Shown here: positions 1-7,961 of the stretch, piece after piece | Layout: every line of letters starts with the position of its first letter | Numbering within the stretch: the stretch's first letter is position 1 | DNA from: Candidatus Parvarchaeota archaeon | GTDB lineage: Archaea > Nanobdellota > Nanobdellia > Parvarchaeales > Parvarchaeaceae | Assembly: GCA_023378805.1 (NCBI GenBank) | Contig: JAMCSQ010000044.1 | Span: 1-49,520, forward strand | DNA length: 49,520 bases | Reading direction: 5' to 3' | Program-made: the position numbers and the translations under genes | The notes under the pieces: generated by a model | Told to the model about the DNA's origin: nothing | Database searches by the model: none | What the model saw: the letters and a program-made list of their open reading frames with translations, nothing else

Positions 1-209
1 TTTAAGTGATTTCATCTGATTATTTGAATGCTGCTCGTATTTAAAGTTTTCTTTGTTCTCATTTTTTATTAGATTCTGTTATTAGCTATCTGCGGTGTTC
101 CTAACTATTTTCCTTCTTTCAGATAAAATCGCATTTTATAATTTATACATTTCATTGTACGAACTTTAAGATATTACTGTCTTTGTAAATAAAATGTATT
201 ATAATCTTT
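1..209. other. Left-edge noncoding stretch
   Basis: I see no convincing reading frame, RNA gene or repeat in these AT-rich bases. They lie beyond the 3' end of the acetyltransferase gene and may hold its T-rich transcription stop. An upstream or downstream gene may lie just outside the window. Confidence 0.4.
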
Positions 210-755
210 TTAACCTATATATTTTACCATTATAATTTCATCGAAATATTTCCCTTTATCTTTTAAAGCACCCTTCAATAAACCTACTTTCTTAAATCCC
301 AATTTTTTGTATAGATGGATAGCTCTGTCATTGTTTGCGAAAACGGAAAGCTTTACCATTTTTATCCCCGCTTTATGTGCATATTTCAATGCTTGCTGTA
401 CCATAAATTCGCCGATTCCCTTATCTCTATATAATTTTTTTATAAATATACCTAACTCTCCAACATGCATCGATTTTCCATATAACCTGTTTATTCCAAT
501 ATTTGCTGCTATGTTTTTGTCAATTTCGGCTAAAAATTGAATCCTCTTTTTTTCTTTAATCTCTTTTATAGCCTTTCTAACGTATTCTTCTTCCTGCTTT
601 CTATTTACTTTTTTATTTGCACCTATCGGTGCATGCTCATCAATCAATTCATTTATAAGGTTCATTAATTGCATCGAATCTTTTTTCAAAGGATAACGTA
701 ATAAAACAATAGTGCCATCTTTAGCTGTATACAACATCTCTTTCTGCAAGTTCAT
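210..755 (-). CDS. GNAT-family N-acetyltransferase
   Basis: This 181-residue protein has the single-domain GNAT layout. The acetyl-CoA pyrophosphate loop (motif A) is seen around residues 110-115 as RDKGIG, following a beta strand LGIFIKK, and motif B is seen as NDRAIHLYKKLGF at 142-154. The family transfers an acetyl group from acetyl-CoA to an amine; the substrate (small molecule or protein N-terminus) cannot be read from the sequence. It lies 33 bases downstream of the nucleoside phosphorylase gene on the same strand and is probably cotranscribed with it. The length is normal for the family and the ATG start is the first methionine. The family call is secure, the substrate unknown. Confidence 0.85.
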   Translation of the reverse strand: MNLQKEMLYTAKDGTIVLLRYPLKKDSMQLMNLINELIDEHAPIGANKKVNRKQEEEYVRKAIKEIKEKKRIQFLAEIDKNIAANIGINRLYGKSMHVGELGIFIKKLYRDKGIGEFMVQQALKYAHKAGIKMVKLSVFANNDRAIHLYKKLGFKKVGLLKGALKDKGKYFDEIIMVKYIG

Positions 756-788
756 TATATTATCCTTATTTTTCGGTATTTAAATTTT

Positions 789-1574
789 CTAATTTTGCAG
801 TAGTGACGCAATAATCTTAAAAACAACTTCTTTACTTTTGTTCTTTCTATCTTTCTTGTTTTTGTGCTTTTGAGAGAAGAATTCTTCCTTATGCAGGGGC
901 CTATCACCGACTTCTAATATGCCTGCTGCTTTCTTATCGAAAGCTGCAGCTAATCTATATAAAGCAGATAGCTCCATGTCTATCGTAGATACACTCATCT
1001 GCTTGAAAAATTTCAACAATTCGAGGGTTTCTCCATAGAATAATTCTACCGTTGCATGATTATCATTCTTAACTTTTAGACCATAGCTCTGCGCATATCT
1101 TTTTGCTTTTTTTGTAAGCTCATTGATAAGGCCATTGTTTCCAACCGGTAAAAATTCAAAGGCATTGACGTATTCCGAACTAAGTTCTTCCCAAGGAAGT
1201 ACAAATTTTGGTATGTTTATATCCCCCGTATCAATATCATCAACCAATGACGCGGTTGTTCCTAAAAAGATGATCTCTTTAACACCTGGATTTTTAGCTA
1301 GTATGTAAAATCTATCAGTTGCTTCTGCTACACCTCTGTTTATAAAAAGAAAGAGCGTATCTTTTATTCTGTAATTGTTCTCCAGTTTGCTTAAATGTCT
1401 GTCGCCCGTTTTTAAAGTTTCAATTTTGTATTCCTTGCTTAATCTATCAATCCAATCATCGGGTAATACTCTGGCCCATTCTATTGGGCAGACTATAACT
1501 CTTTTTGTTAGCTTTTCAACGCCAAACTCTTCAATTAAAATCTCCTTTCTATTTACCTGTGAGTAGTATACCAT
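789..1574 (-). CDS. Nucleoside phosphorylase (PNP/UDP family)
   Basis: The protein (261 residues) carries hallmarks of the purine nucleoside/uridine phosphorylase fold. These are a phosphate/nucleoside loop GTTASL at about 105-110 followed by TGDINIPKF at 116-124, the ribose-binding DMELSALYRLA at 199-209, and GDRP at 223-226 near the usual general-acid position. Such enzymes cleave nucleosides with phosphate to a base and a pentose 1-phosphate, in cytosolic salvage. The C-terminus has a lysine-rich stretch (about 232-248) that looks like an insertion. Specificity (purine, uridine or methylthioadenosine) cannot be assigned. It is the first gene of a likely two-gene operon with the acetyltransferase. 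Related nucleosidases are the main alternative. Confidence 0.82.
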   Translation of the reverse strand: MVYYSQVNRKEILIEEFGVEKLTKRVIVCPIEWARVLPDDWIDRLSKEYKIETLKTGDRHLSKLENNYRIKDTLFLFINRGVAEATDRFYILAKNPGVKEIIFLGTTASLVDDIDTGDINIPKFVLPWEELSSEYVNAFEFLPVGNNGLINELTKKAKRYAQSYGLKVKNDNHATVELFYGETLELLKFFKQMSVSTIDMELSALYRLAAAFDKKAAGILEVGDRPLHKEEFFSQKHKNKKDRKNKSKEVVFKIIASLLQN

Positions 1575-1676
1575 TTTTTATTATGTCGCTGTTTATTTAA
1601 ATCTCTTAAAAATATTAAATTTATTAGAAAATTATTGGAAAATTTACCGGTTTTCGATTAAAATTTTCTAAACACT

Positions 1677-1684
1677 TTTATATG
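1677..1684 (+). promoter_or_regulatory. TATA box for the zinc-finger microprotein
   Basis: TTTATATG is centred about 24 bases before the ATG at 1704. This is the distance expected if transcription starts at or next to the A of the ATG, giving a leaderless mRNA. Confidence 0.6.
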
Positions 1685-1703
1685 ATGAGCTACTTGGATT
1701 AAT

Positions 1704-1961
1704 ATGGAATTGTTCCACAAAAAATTAAAGTGTGAAAAATGCGGAGAAGAGTTCAAAACAGAAGATGAACTCAATGAACACATGAAAGTGCACATGCAGC
1801 CTGAGCAGACTCAGGAACCTCAGCAAGAAGTGCAGTCAGGTGTTTCCGAAAAGCCAGAAGAAGAAAAGCAGGAAGCTGTAGCGGATTCAAGCGCTAATGC
1901 TGAAGAAAAGCCTGAAGCTCCTTCTGAAGCGCCGCAGCAGAATCAAGATAATCAGCAGTAA
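1704..1961 (+). CDS. C2H2 zinc-finger microprotein with acidic Gln/Glu-rich tail
   Basis: The protein has 85 residues. Residues 10-30 form a textbook C2H2 finger: C10, C13, H26 and H30 (C-x2-C-x12-H-x3-H), with a hydrophobic core Phe at 17 and Leu at 23. After the finger, about 55 residues are low-complexity, rich in Gln, Glu, Pro, Ala and Ser, strongly acidic and probably disordered. A lone finger could bind DNA, RNA or a protein partner; nothing in the sequence decides which. The gene stands alone between convergent or opposite-strand neighbours, with its own TATA box and a hairpin terminator, so it is monocistronic and likely well expressed. Small C2H2 proteins are known in archaea, mostly of unknown role. 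Confidence 0.8.
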   Translation: MELFHKKLKCEKCGEEFKTEDELNEHMKVHMQPEQTQEPQQEVQSGVSEKPEEEKQEAVADSSANAEEKPEAPSEAPQQNQDNQQ

Positions 1962-2000
1962 GCTCTTTATAGATTCTGTATAAAATTAACATTCTTTTTT

Positions 2001-2030
2001 GGGTTGTAATTTTTCAACCCCCTTTTATTT
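2001..2030 (+). terminator. Hairpin plus T-tract terminator
   Basis: GGGTTG (2001-2006) pairs with CAACCC (2015-2020) around an 8-base loop and is followed by CCTTTTATTTT. It sits 40 bases after the zinc-finger stop codon and just before the end of the convergent gene at 2039, so it could serve both strands. Confidence 0.6.
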
Positions 2031-2038
2031 TTAGTCTA

Positions 2039-2680
2039 TTACAAATCAACAATAAATTCGCCTATATTATTAAAGTACTCCGATCTATTTGGGCATTTTA
2101 ATTTTATTCTATTGCCTATAAAATAATCCTTTGGCTCGATATTTATACTATGGTTTTGTCCGCATAACCTACAGGGTTCTACTGTTATAGTTAATGTTTC
2201 GAATGATAAAAGTTCGTTTAAAACATCAGTTACATGTTTTATAGCCTCCAACGCATGGAAATCTTCAACTAACTTTTCCTCATGTGTATAGTTCCTAAGA
2301 GATTTAAGATACTGCAGTATGTCTTTATCTTTCACTGGATTTTCATCACACTGAATCAAATGGAATAGCTTTGCATGGATTAATCTTATACTTTTTTTGT
2401 TGCCATTTTTGTCTTTATAGTGTATCTCTTTAATATTACTTATATTAAGGTAATGCTTAAGGCCCTGCTCCAAGCATCTGACTGCTAGTGATAATGCCGC
2501 ATCTGGGCAACCATACAGGAATGAATGTATGGCTTCGGAGTAAAGCAGCTTGAACTCCCCCTTTATGTTTGAAAAACTATAGGGATAAACGACCTTGATT
2601 TGTATTAACATGTTAAGCCGGTTACTGTAATTATCCACGGTTACAAGGTTTGGAACCGTTGGAAATGATATTCCTGCCAT
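2039..2680 (-). CDS. HEPN/DUF4145-like protein with C-terminal Cys cluster (hypothetical)
   Basis: This is a 213-residue soluble protein that I do not recognise with certainty. Residues 45-160 look like an all-helical HEPN or DUF4145-type domain: a helix with AALSLAVRCLEQGLKHYL, a middle segment LRNYTHE (R129-N130 with H133), and a final helix in which ALEAIKHVTDVLNELL is typical. The RN...H cluster resembles the HEPN ribonuclease motif but has only three residues between Arg and His, not four to six, so nuclease activity is uncertain. C170, C173 and C196 could form part of a zinc ribbon. No partner nucleotidyltransferase is adjacent. It could be a nucleic-acid-binding or defence-related protein; this is inference. 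Confidence 0.5.
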   Translation of the reverse strand: MAGISFPTVPNLVTVDNYSNRLNMLIQIKVVYPYSFSNIKGEFKLLYSEAIHSFLYGCPDAALSLAVRCLEQGLKHYLNISNIKEIHYKDKNGNKKSIRLIHAKLFHLIQCDENPVKDKDILQYLKSLRNYTHEEKLVEDFHALEAIKHVTDVLNELLSFETLTITVEPCRLCGQNHSINIEPKDYFIGNRIKLKCPNRSEYFNNIGEFIVDL

Positions 2681-2722
2681 TTATTTTTATGTTTTGCTGA
2701 GTATTAATTATTGTTTATTGGA

Positions 2723-4069
2723 TCAGCTGCATTTCAATGTACTGCCTATCAAAGAATAGGAGGCATTAAATATTCTTTCATGACTAGAGGAAAAATCGGC
2801 ACCAACCTCAAAGCAAATAGTTGAATTCTTTACGTACATTTCTATCGATGCCAAATAAAATGGCACTTTTGTTATATTGAATATCTTGCTGCTTTTGTAT
2901 ATCAACTGTACTCCTACATTATTTGACATGTTTACAAAGAACATCTGTGAAGGAAGATACCCTCCAAGTTTCTGGTAGCTTTTGTTATACAGTAGACTTG
3001 TAGCGTTTATCGGAAAGCTAGAATTTAATTCGCTTACATTTAATTTTCTAAGATAAGATTCAAATTTAGATGGGGAAAGATTCATTATACTTACATTATT
3101 CGAGGAGTTTATTTTTTGTTCTCCTGTTATTATAAAGTAGAACTGACTTAATTCAGGAAAGTACTTTTCTAGGTAAGCTCTCGCATTTTTTGAGTCGTTT
3201 TGTTTAATGTACTGGGAAATATTTAAGGCCTTTAAATTTGATGCAAATTCTGGAGAATTGCCGATTGCAGAGACTATAAATGAAGTTGGCAATAGAACAG
3301 CTATGCTGGTATTTTCGAGCACTTTTGTAAGATTATCAGTGCTCATATTAGAAGAATTGCTTGATGAAAGTAATGATCCTGTGGATGCAAAAATTCCATT
3401 TAAGTTTATGTTTACAAGCGAATTAGGGTAACTGTAGTTTATAGTTGTGGAATAAAAAGTACTTTTTCCCAACGAGCCTGTAAAGATGGAAAAGAAGGAC
3501 TGACTACCCAGACTTGATAGTGAACTAGATTGGAGCGGGAAAAAAGCATATAATGCTGCGAAAAATATAAATATGAGGAAAACAGCAGCAAAGAAATGCC
3601 CTGCTCCTGGAAGAACATCCTCAAGCCCTCCGTTTATGTCTTTCCAGCTTGTTAAAATGGATATAATTATTGCTACATAGACTATTATTAACAAGTAAAA
3701 AATATACCCAAAAAAAGTAAGGTTAAATGAAATTCCCGCTATAGTTAAACCTATCAATGAAGAAGCTGACAATAAGATTCCTAGCACTCCTCCTTTTACT
3801 CTTTTTTCTTTTAACCACCTGCTACTCGTATGGAAAAGTCTGCTCAATATAATAATTGAAAGCCCCAATACTATCCCTGCTCCAGAGATAAAATCTATGT
3901 CAGAAGGCAGGAATACAGAGATTACCGCCTTGGGTAAAAATGCGCTTAGTAAATTTATACCTAAAAAGAGAAGTAACCCGATAAATAGAACTGATACCCC
4001 GATTATTAATGAAATAAATCCTATTATCGAAAGGAGGATACATGCAGTGCCAGCAATATTGCTTTTCAT
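2723..4069 (-). CDS. Multi-pass membrane protein with Ser/Asn-rich external domain
   Basis: I do not recognise this protein (448 residues from the start chosen). The N-terminal half has five or six hydrophobic segments: from the start through residue 45, about 60-80, 92-113, 117-138 and 156-178. A roughly 270-residue region rich in Ser and Asn with many N-x-S/T sequons follows and is presumably outside the cell. It ends without a further membrane segment. I chose the ATG at 4069 rather than the upstream ATG at 4105, because the TATA box at 4087-4098 lies inside the longer reading and about 24 bases before 4069. It may be a surface or S-layer-associated protein. Its style matches the single-TM protein at 5515-6666, but I see no clear homology. 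Confidence 0.6.
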   Translation of the reverse strand: MKSNIAGTACILLSIIGFISLIIGVSVLFIGLLLFLGINLLSAFLPKAVISVFLPSDIDFISGAGIVLGLSIIILSRLFHTSSRWLKEKRVKGGVLGILLSASSLIGLTIAGISFNLTFFGYIFYLLIIVYVAIIISILTSWKDINGGLEDVLPGAGHFFAAVFLIFIFFAALYAFFPLQSSSLSSLGSQSFFSIFTGSLGKSTFYSTTINYSYPNSLVNINLNGIFASTGSLLSSSNSSNMSTDNLTKVLENTSIAVLLPTSFIVSAIGNSPEFASNLKALNISQYIKQNDSKNARAYLEKYFPELSQFYFIITGEQKINSSNNVSIMNLSPSKFESYLRKLNVSELNSSFPINATSLLYNKSYQKLGGYLPSQMFFVNMSNNVGVQLIYKSSKIFNITKVPFYLASIEMYVKNSTICFEVGADFSSSHERIFNASYSLIGSTLKCS

Positions 4070-4086
4070 GTTAAGATAATAGCTTT

Positions 4087-4098
4087 TTTTATATAAAA
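4087..4098 (-). promoter_or_regulatory. TATA box for the membrane protein gene
   Basis: TTTTATATAAAA (read on the minus strand) is centred about 24 bases upstream of the ATG at 4069. It favours that start over the one at 4105 and implies a leaderless transcript. Confidence 0.5.
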
Positions 4099-4140
4099 GA
4101 GTCACATTATTAAAATAAAAGGGTTATAGCATATTAATAA

Positions 4141-4156
4141 TTAAATATTTAATATA
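4141..4156 (+). promoter_or_regulatory. TATA box for the SDR-Nudix operon
   Basis: TTAAATATTTAATATA lies only 4 bases before the first ATG (4160) but about 27 before the ATG at 4175. The second ATG is therefore the likelier start. Confidence 0.5.
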
Positions 4157-4174
4157 ATAATGTATTCTAACAAA

Positions 4175-4963
4175 ATGGACGAAAGGTTTGAACTAGTTAA
4201 AATGTTTGATTTAAGCGGGAAATCTGCTATAGTAACCGGTGCTTCAAGTGGTTTGGGCATAAGTTTTACAGAAGCTTTGGCAGAGGCGGGGGCTGATGTT
4301 GTAATCTGTGCAAGAAGAGATGAAAAATTGATAGAAAATGCAAACAGAATAAGCAAATACACAAATAGAAAGATAATACCCGTAAAAGCAGATCTGACAA
4401 AGGAAGAAGATATAATAAATGTTGTTAAGGTTGCAGAGGAAAAACTTCAGAAAATAGACATACTTATAAACAATGCCGGCTCTGCGGTAGCAGGCCCTTC
4501 TCTAAACTTAAAAAAAGAGGACTGGCAAAAGGTTCTTGATGTTGATATTTCCGCAGTTTTTATTTTTTCTCAAAAAGTTATAGCGAGCATGGTTGCTCAT
4601 AATATAAAAGGCAGCATAATAAATATAGCATCTATTTATGGTTTGTTTGGAGATATAATCCCTGCAGCGCCATACTATGCAAGCAAGGGCGCGGTAGTGA
4701 ATCTTACCAGAGCTATGGCAGTTGAATTTGCAGGCCAGAACATAAGGATAAATGCAATTGCTCCTGGATTTTTCCCAAGCGAGATGACAAACGATTTGTT
4801 AAAAGACAGGGCAATTCTTGATCATATTACACAGAGAACTCCAATGGGTAGAGTAGGCAATCCTAACGAGCTTAAAGGCGCGGCCGTATTTCTTGCTTCC
4901 AATGCAGCTTCGTATATTACAGGGCATATCCTTGCAGTAGATGGGGGATGGAGCGCAGTCTGA
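4175..4963 (+). CDS. Short-chain dehydrogenase/reductase
   Basis: This is a classical SDR of about 260 residues. Visible elements, numbered from the upstream ATG at 4160, are the cofactor loop TGASSGLG (26-33), the structural NNAG (104-107), and the catalytic Ser158, Tyr172 and Lys176 (YYASK). The C-terminal GHILAVDGGW is typical of the FabG, glucose dehydrogenase and gluconate 5-dehydrogenase group. ARR after the second strand (about 51-53) suggests NADP(H) preference. The substrate is unknown; a sugar or sugar acid is plausible. The start at 4175 is chosen from TATA spacing. The stop codon is followed after 6 bases by the Nudix ATG, so the two genes are almost certainly cotranscribed. Confidence 0.85.
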   Translation: MDERFELVKMFDLSGKSAIVTGASSGLGISFTEALAEAGADVVICARRDEKLIENANRISKYTNRKIIPVKADLTKEEDIINVVKVAEEKLQKIDILINNAGSAVAGPSLNLKKEDWQKVLDVDISAVFIFSQKVIASMVAHNIKGSIINIASIYGLFGDIIPAAPYYASKGAVVNLTRAMAVEFAGQNIRINAIAPGFFPSEMTNDLLKDRAILDHITQRTPMGRVGNPNELKGAAVFLASNAASYITGHILAVDGGWSAV

Positions 4964-4969
4964 TTGTAT

Positions 4970-5503
4970 ATGGCAGAGCTAAAAGATCAAAATTTAAAGC
5001 ATTACATTGAAAACTACGTAAACTTAAGAAACGTAACATTGTGTTATCTTTTCGATAAAAAAGCAGATAGAGTACTTCTAGCAATGAAGAAAAGAGGATT
5101 CGGTGCCGGGAAACTGAACGGCGTGGGCGGAAAGGTTGAAAAAGCCGAAAGCATAGAAGATGCTCTTCTAAGAGAAACAAGAGAAGAAATCAATGTAAAC
5201 CTTAAAAAATTTGAGAAAGTTGCAGTAATAAATTTCTATTTTAAGAATAATCCAATTGAAAAGGACTTTAACCAGAAAGCGCACGTATTTATTGCTTACG
5301 AATGGGAAGGAGAGCCTGCTGAAAGCGAGGAAATGGCTCCGCAGTGGGTAAATACCAAGGGATTACCCTTTGAAAATATGTGGTCTGATGATATATACTG
5401 GCTACCTAATATCCTTTCCGGCAAAAAGTTAATAGCATCATTTTTATTCGACAATGAAAATAACATAGTGGATATGGACATAAAGGAAGTAAAAAGCTTT
5501 TAA
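4970..5503 (+). CDS. MTH1-like Nudix hydrolase
   Basis: The protein (177 residues from the ATG) contains a full Nudix box: GGKVEKAESIEDALLRET followed by REEI, with the metal-binding REExxEE-type glutamates. The residue before the last hydrophobic position is Asn instead of Gly. The preceding GFGAGKLNGVGGK resembles the nucleotide-binding segment of eukaryotic MTH1, which hydrolyses 8-oxo-dGTP and 2-hydroxy-dATP to monophosphates. A role in cleaning oxidised nucleotides from the pool is therefore a fair inference. A TTG codon at 4964 could also start the frame, but the ATG at 4970 is preferred. It is coupled to the SDR upstream. Other Nudix substrates such as NADH or ADP-ribose cannot be excluded. 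Confidence 0.85.
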   Translation: MAELKDQNLKHYIENYVNLRNVTLCYLFDKKADRVLLAMKKRGFGAGKLNGVGGKVEKAESIEDALLRETREEINVNLKKFEKVAVINFYFKNNPIEKDFNQKAHVFIAYEWEGEPAESEEMAPQWVNTKGLPFENMWSDDIYWLPNILSGKKLIASFLFDNENNIVDMDIKEVKSF

Positions 5504-5514
5504 TCCCTACAGTA

Positions 5515-6666
5515 TCACGTATTAAAATCCTGAATAGTTACGCCTTTAATGAAGTTATTGAATCCTAAATTAAGTTCATTTACGTAGTTATTTCCATCAG
5601 AAAGAGCGGATATCTCATAAAGATTGGATTTGTTTACAGCAAGAACCGTTATTACCTCTGATTGATTTGTCTTAACTAGATAAGGAGAAAACTTTACGAA
5701 GGCTACAAACCCTTTAAGTTTGCTTATGCTATAGTTAGTTCCTACTGTAAAATCAGTTTCGTATGTACTTGAGTTGCATTTCTCCTCAGGAAAAAGAACA
5801 TTAAAAGTTTCATTTGGCTTTATACTCGCTACAGAAGAGTTGAATACCGTGCTGTTTTTTGGAGTCATGTTGGAAATTGAATATATTGAAGCATTTGTTA
5901 TTTTAACAGTTTGATTCAATTTACTCTGAAGAAACGCATTAAATCCAGAGATATTACACCTATAACCTGTCAAATTAAATGAGCCATATGATTCGGAAAG
6001 AGAGGTATTTGCGGGAGGAGTAGTATTTTCCACCGCCTCAATCCCAGATATCCCACCAATAGTTATATTATAAATTTTTTTGGAACTGGACAAAATATGA
6101 TAATAATAACTAAGGGTTTCATTAGTTTTCAATTCTCCTAGTAAAACGAGCATACCCGTTAACCCATCTGGTGAAGAGCCGTTTTTAATTGCCGTTGTGA
6201 TATCTCCCGTACTAAAAAGAGAATAGCTTTCAAAAGAAGATGAGCCAAGTCCTTCTGCATTTGCTGCTTTTGATGATAGAATTAGTTGGCTAATCCCAGC
6301 AAAATTACTTGAGATTAATGTATTCAGGGCCGAATTTGTAGTATTATTAGTATTAGAGATAGGCATGCTTAAACCAAGAGTACGTCTTACAAAGAGTCTT
6401 ATACCTAATATGTTATAGTGATAAAGAAGATATGCAATTATAAGAAGAATTATTATAACAACTACTGCAAGCACTATATATTTATTAATCTTGATTTCAC
6501 TGCTGGAATTATTTGGTATGTTATCATCAGAAGGAAGTACATTTTTGTTGTGATTAAGCTCTTCTTTATTATTTTGATTTTTTACTGAAGCAATTTTTAT
6601 AGCACTATCTGTATATACGCTTCCTTTATCCGTTTTATCAGCTGGATCATTAGGTTCTTCGTTCAT
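5515..6666 (-). CDS. Single-TM surface protein rich in N-glycosylation sequons
   Basis: This is a 383-residue protein of unknown function. About 60 polar, charged residues form a cytoplasmic N-terminus, followed by one membrane helix (YIVLAVVVIIILLIIAYLL, about 64-83) and a roughly 300-residue outer domain. By eye the outer domain holds about 19 N-x-S/T sequons and a few cysteines, suggesting a heavily glycosylated surface protein held by an N-terminal anchor. No enzymatic motif was seen. It is convergent with the Nudix gene (11 bases between stops) and stands alone. The ATG is the first methionine, and AT-rich bases upstream could hold its promoter. Confidence 0.6.
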   Translation of the reverse strand: MNEEPNDPADKTDKGSVYTDSAIKIASVKNQNNKEELNHNKNVLPSDDNIPNNSSSEIKINKYIVLAVVVIIILLIIAYLLYHYNILGIRLFVRRTLGLSMPISNTNNTTNSALNTLISSNFAGISQLILSSKAANAEGLGSSSFESYSLFSTGDITTAIKNGSSPDGLTGMLVLLGELKTNETLSYYYHILSSSKKIYNITIGGISGIEAVENTTPPANTSLSESYGSFNLTGYRCNISGFNAFLQSKLNQTVKITNASIYSISNMTPKNSTVFNSSVASIKPNETFNVLFPEEKCNSSTYETDFTVGTNYSISKLKGFVAFVKFSPYLVKTNQSEVITVLAVNKSNLYEISALSDGNNYVNELNLGFNNFIKGVTIQDFNT

Positions 6667-6740
6667 TTTATATCAAATAGTCTTGGATATATTTAATGTT
6701 ATCTATACTGCAATGAAACATATTTAACGACGGATAATTT

Positions 6741-6752
6741 AAATATTTATAT
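6741..6752 (+). promoter_or_regulatory. TATA box for the methyltransferase
   Basis: AAATATTTATAT is centred about 24-27 bases before the two tandem ATG codons at 6770 and 6773, consistent with a leaderless transcript. Confidence 0.55.
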
Positions 6753-6769
6753 CACTTAAAAAATATTCT

Positions 6770-7282
6770 ATGATGGATAAAATTAGGGAGATGAGTGGAT
6801 TAAACGATGAGGATATAGTTGATTTTCTTGACATTAAAACGGGATACAGTATTATAGATATAGGGGGTAGAGATGGTTTCTTCAGTAAGAAAATGCTGAA
6901 AAAAACCAACAATGTTACGGTTTTGGATCTTAATAATATATACTTCGATGAGCTTGAAAAAGCAGGCATAAAAACTATAAGAGCAGATATCTGCGATTAC
7001 TCTTCTGGCTCATTTGATTTAGTCTTCATGTCAAACGTTTATCATGATCTTGTAAATGAATGCTGTAGTAACACCTTGAAAAATATAAACAAAATGGCAA
7101 AGAAGTATATAGCTATACTTGATTTTAAGCCGCAAGACACAATGTTCGGCCCCCCTGTTAGTATAAGATTAAGCAAGGATAAAGTTATAAACGACATGCA
7201 AAGTATCGGTTTAAAATTAGTAAAAGAGAAGGAATTAAAATACCATTACCTTTTGCTCTTTGAACGGGAAACGAAGAATTAA
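6770..7282 (+). CDS. Class I SAM-dependent methyltransferase
   Basis: This 170-residue protein has a Rossmann-like methyltransferase core. Motif I appears as IIDIGGRDGFFSKK, the acidic end of strand 2 as VTVLDLN, and motif IV as FDLVFMSNVYHDL. The YHD segment at the end of strand 4 resembles the UbiE/Methyltransf_11 group. The substrate is not evident. The protein is shorter than many relatives and lacks an obvious substrate-binding cap. Two ATGs one codon apart could start it. The kinase-like gene follows 30 bases later on the same strand, so the two may be cotranscribed, although a T-rich gap could hold a separate start. Confidence 0.8.
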   Translation: MMDKIREMSGLNDEDIVDFLDIKTGYSIIDIGGRDGFFSKKMLKKTNNVTVLDLNNIYFDELEKAGIKTIRADICDYSSGSFDLVFMSNVYHDLVNECCSNTLKNINKMAKKYIAILDFKPQDTMFGPPVSIRLSKDKVINDMQSIGLKLVKEKELKYHYLLLFERETKN

Positions 7283-7312
7283 AGGTTAAATACATTATAT
7301 CCTTTAAATTTA

Positions 7313-7954
7313 ATGGTCTTAAGCCAAGTATCTATCCAAGAAGAACAAGGTCGTAAGATAATAAGAAAAAAGTACAATAGCTTTAATTCTTATAAGTGGC
7401 TTTTATTTCCGGTATTCCAGTTTTTTTACCCGTTTGCTGCATTGCCAAAAAGCAGACTTGAAAGAGAACTTGAGTTCCTTAATTTCAATAGCAATATAAA
7501 GAAGCCAAAAGTTTACTCTTTCGATCTTTATAATAAAGAGCTAAATCGTGAATATATTGATGGACAAGTTGATTACCGTGATGGGTCAAAGCTAGGTAAA
7601 TTGTTTTCGAATATACACAAAGAAGGATATTCTCTCGGAGATTCGAAGCTAGATAATTTTATTTGTAATTCCGAAGGAGCATATGTAATAGATTCGGAAC
7701 AGGCAATCAAAACCGACAAGAAAAGATATAAGTATTGGGATATATCTCTGCTGATACTGTCAGCCGCATACTACAACTATTCAAATAAAACGGGCTTTAA
7801 GCAGTTTTTAGACGGCTTTTCAAAGGAGTATCTATATTGGCAGGATTATCAAAAAAGAGCAGTAAAGGGACTTTATTCTTTACTTTTTCTTTTTATGCCC
7901 ATACATCAGGTTTATAGCCTAAAATGTGAATTATCCAAAGTAAAGACTGGCTGA
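7313..7954 (+). CDS. Bud32/Kdo-kinase-like protein kinase
   Basis: The protein (213 residues) has a minimal atypical kinase signature. The catalytic loop is GDSKLDNF with D110 and N115, and the metal-binding DFG equivalent is VIDSE with D127. This arrangement matches Bud32/PRPK, RIO and lipopolysaccharide-kinase-type folds rather than canonical Ser/Thr kinases. The N-lobe is short and the usual lysine and glycine loop are not obvious. A hydrophobic stretch near 28-43 (WLLFPVFQFFYPFAAL) suggests membrane contact. Phosphorylation of a lipid, a sugar or a protein are all possible. The family assignment is moderate and the substrate unknown. Confidence 0.6.
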   Translation: MVLSQVSIQEEQGRKIIRKKYNSFNSYKWLLFPVFQFFYPFAALPKSRLERELEFLNFNSNIKKPKVYSFDLYNKELNREYIDGQVDYRDGSKLGKLFSNIHKEGYSLGDSKLDNFICNSEGAYVIDSEQAIKTDKKRYKYWDISLLILSAAYYNYSNKTGFKQFLDGFSKEYLYWQDYQKRAVKGLYSLLFLFMPIHQVYSLKCELSKVKTG

Positions 7955-7961
7955 TAAACCT

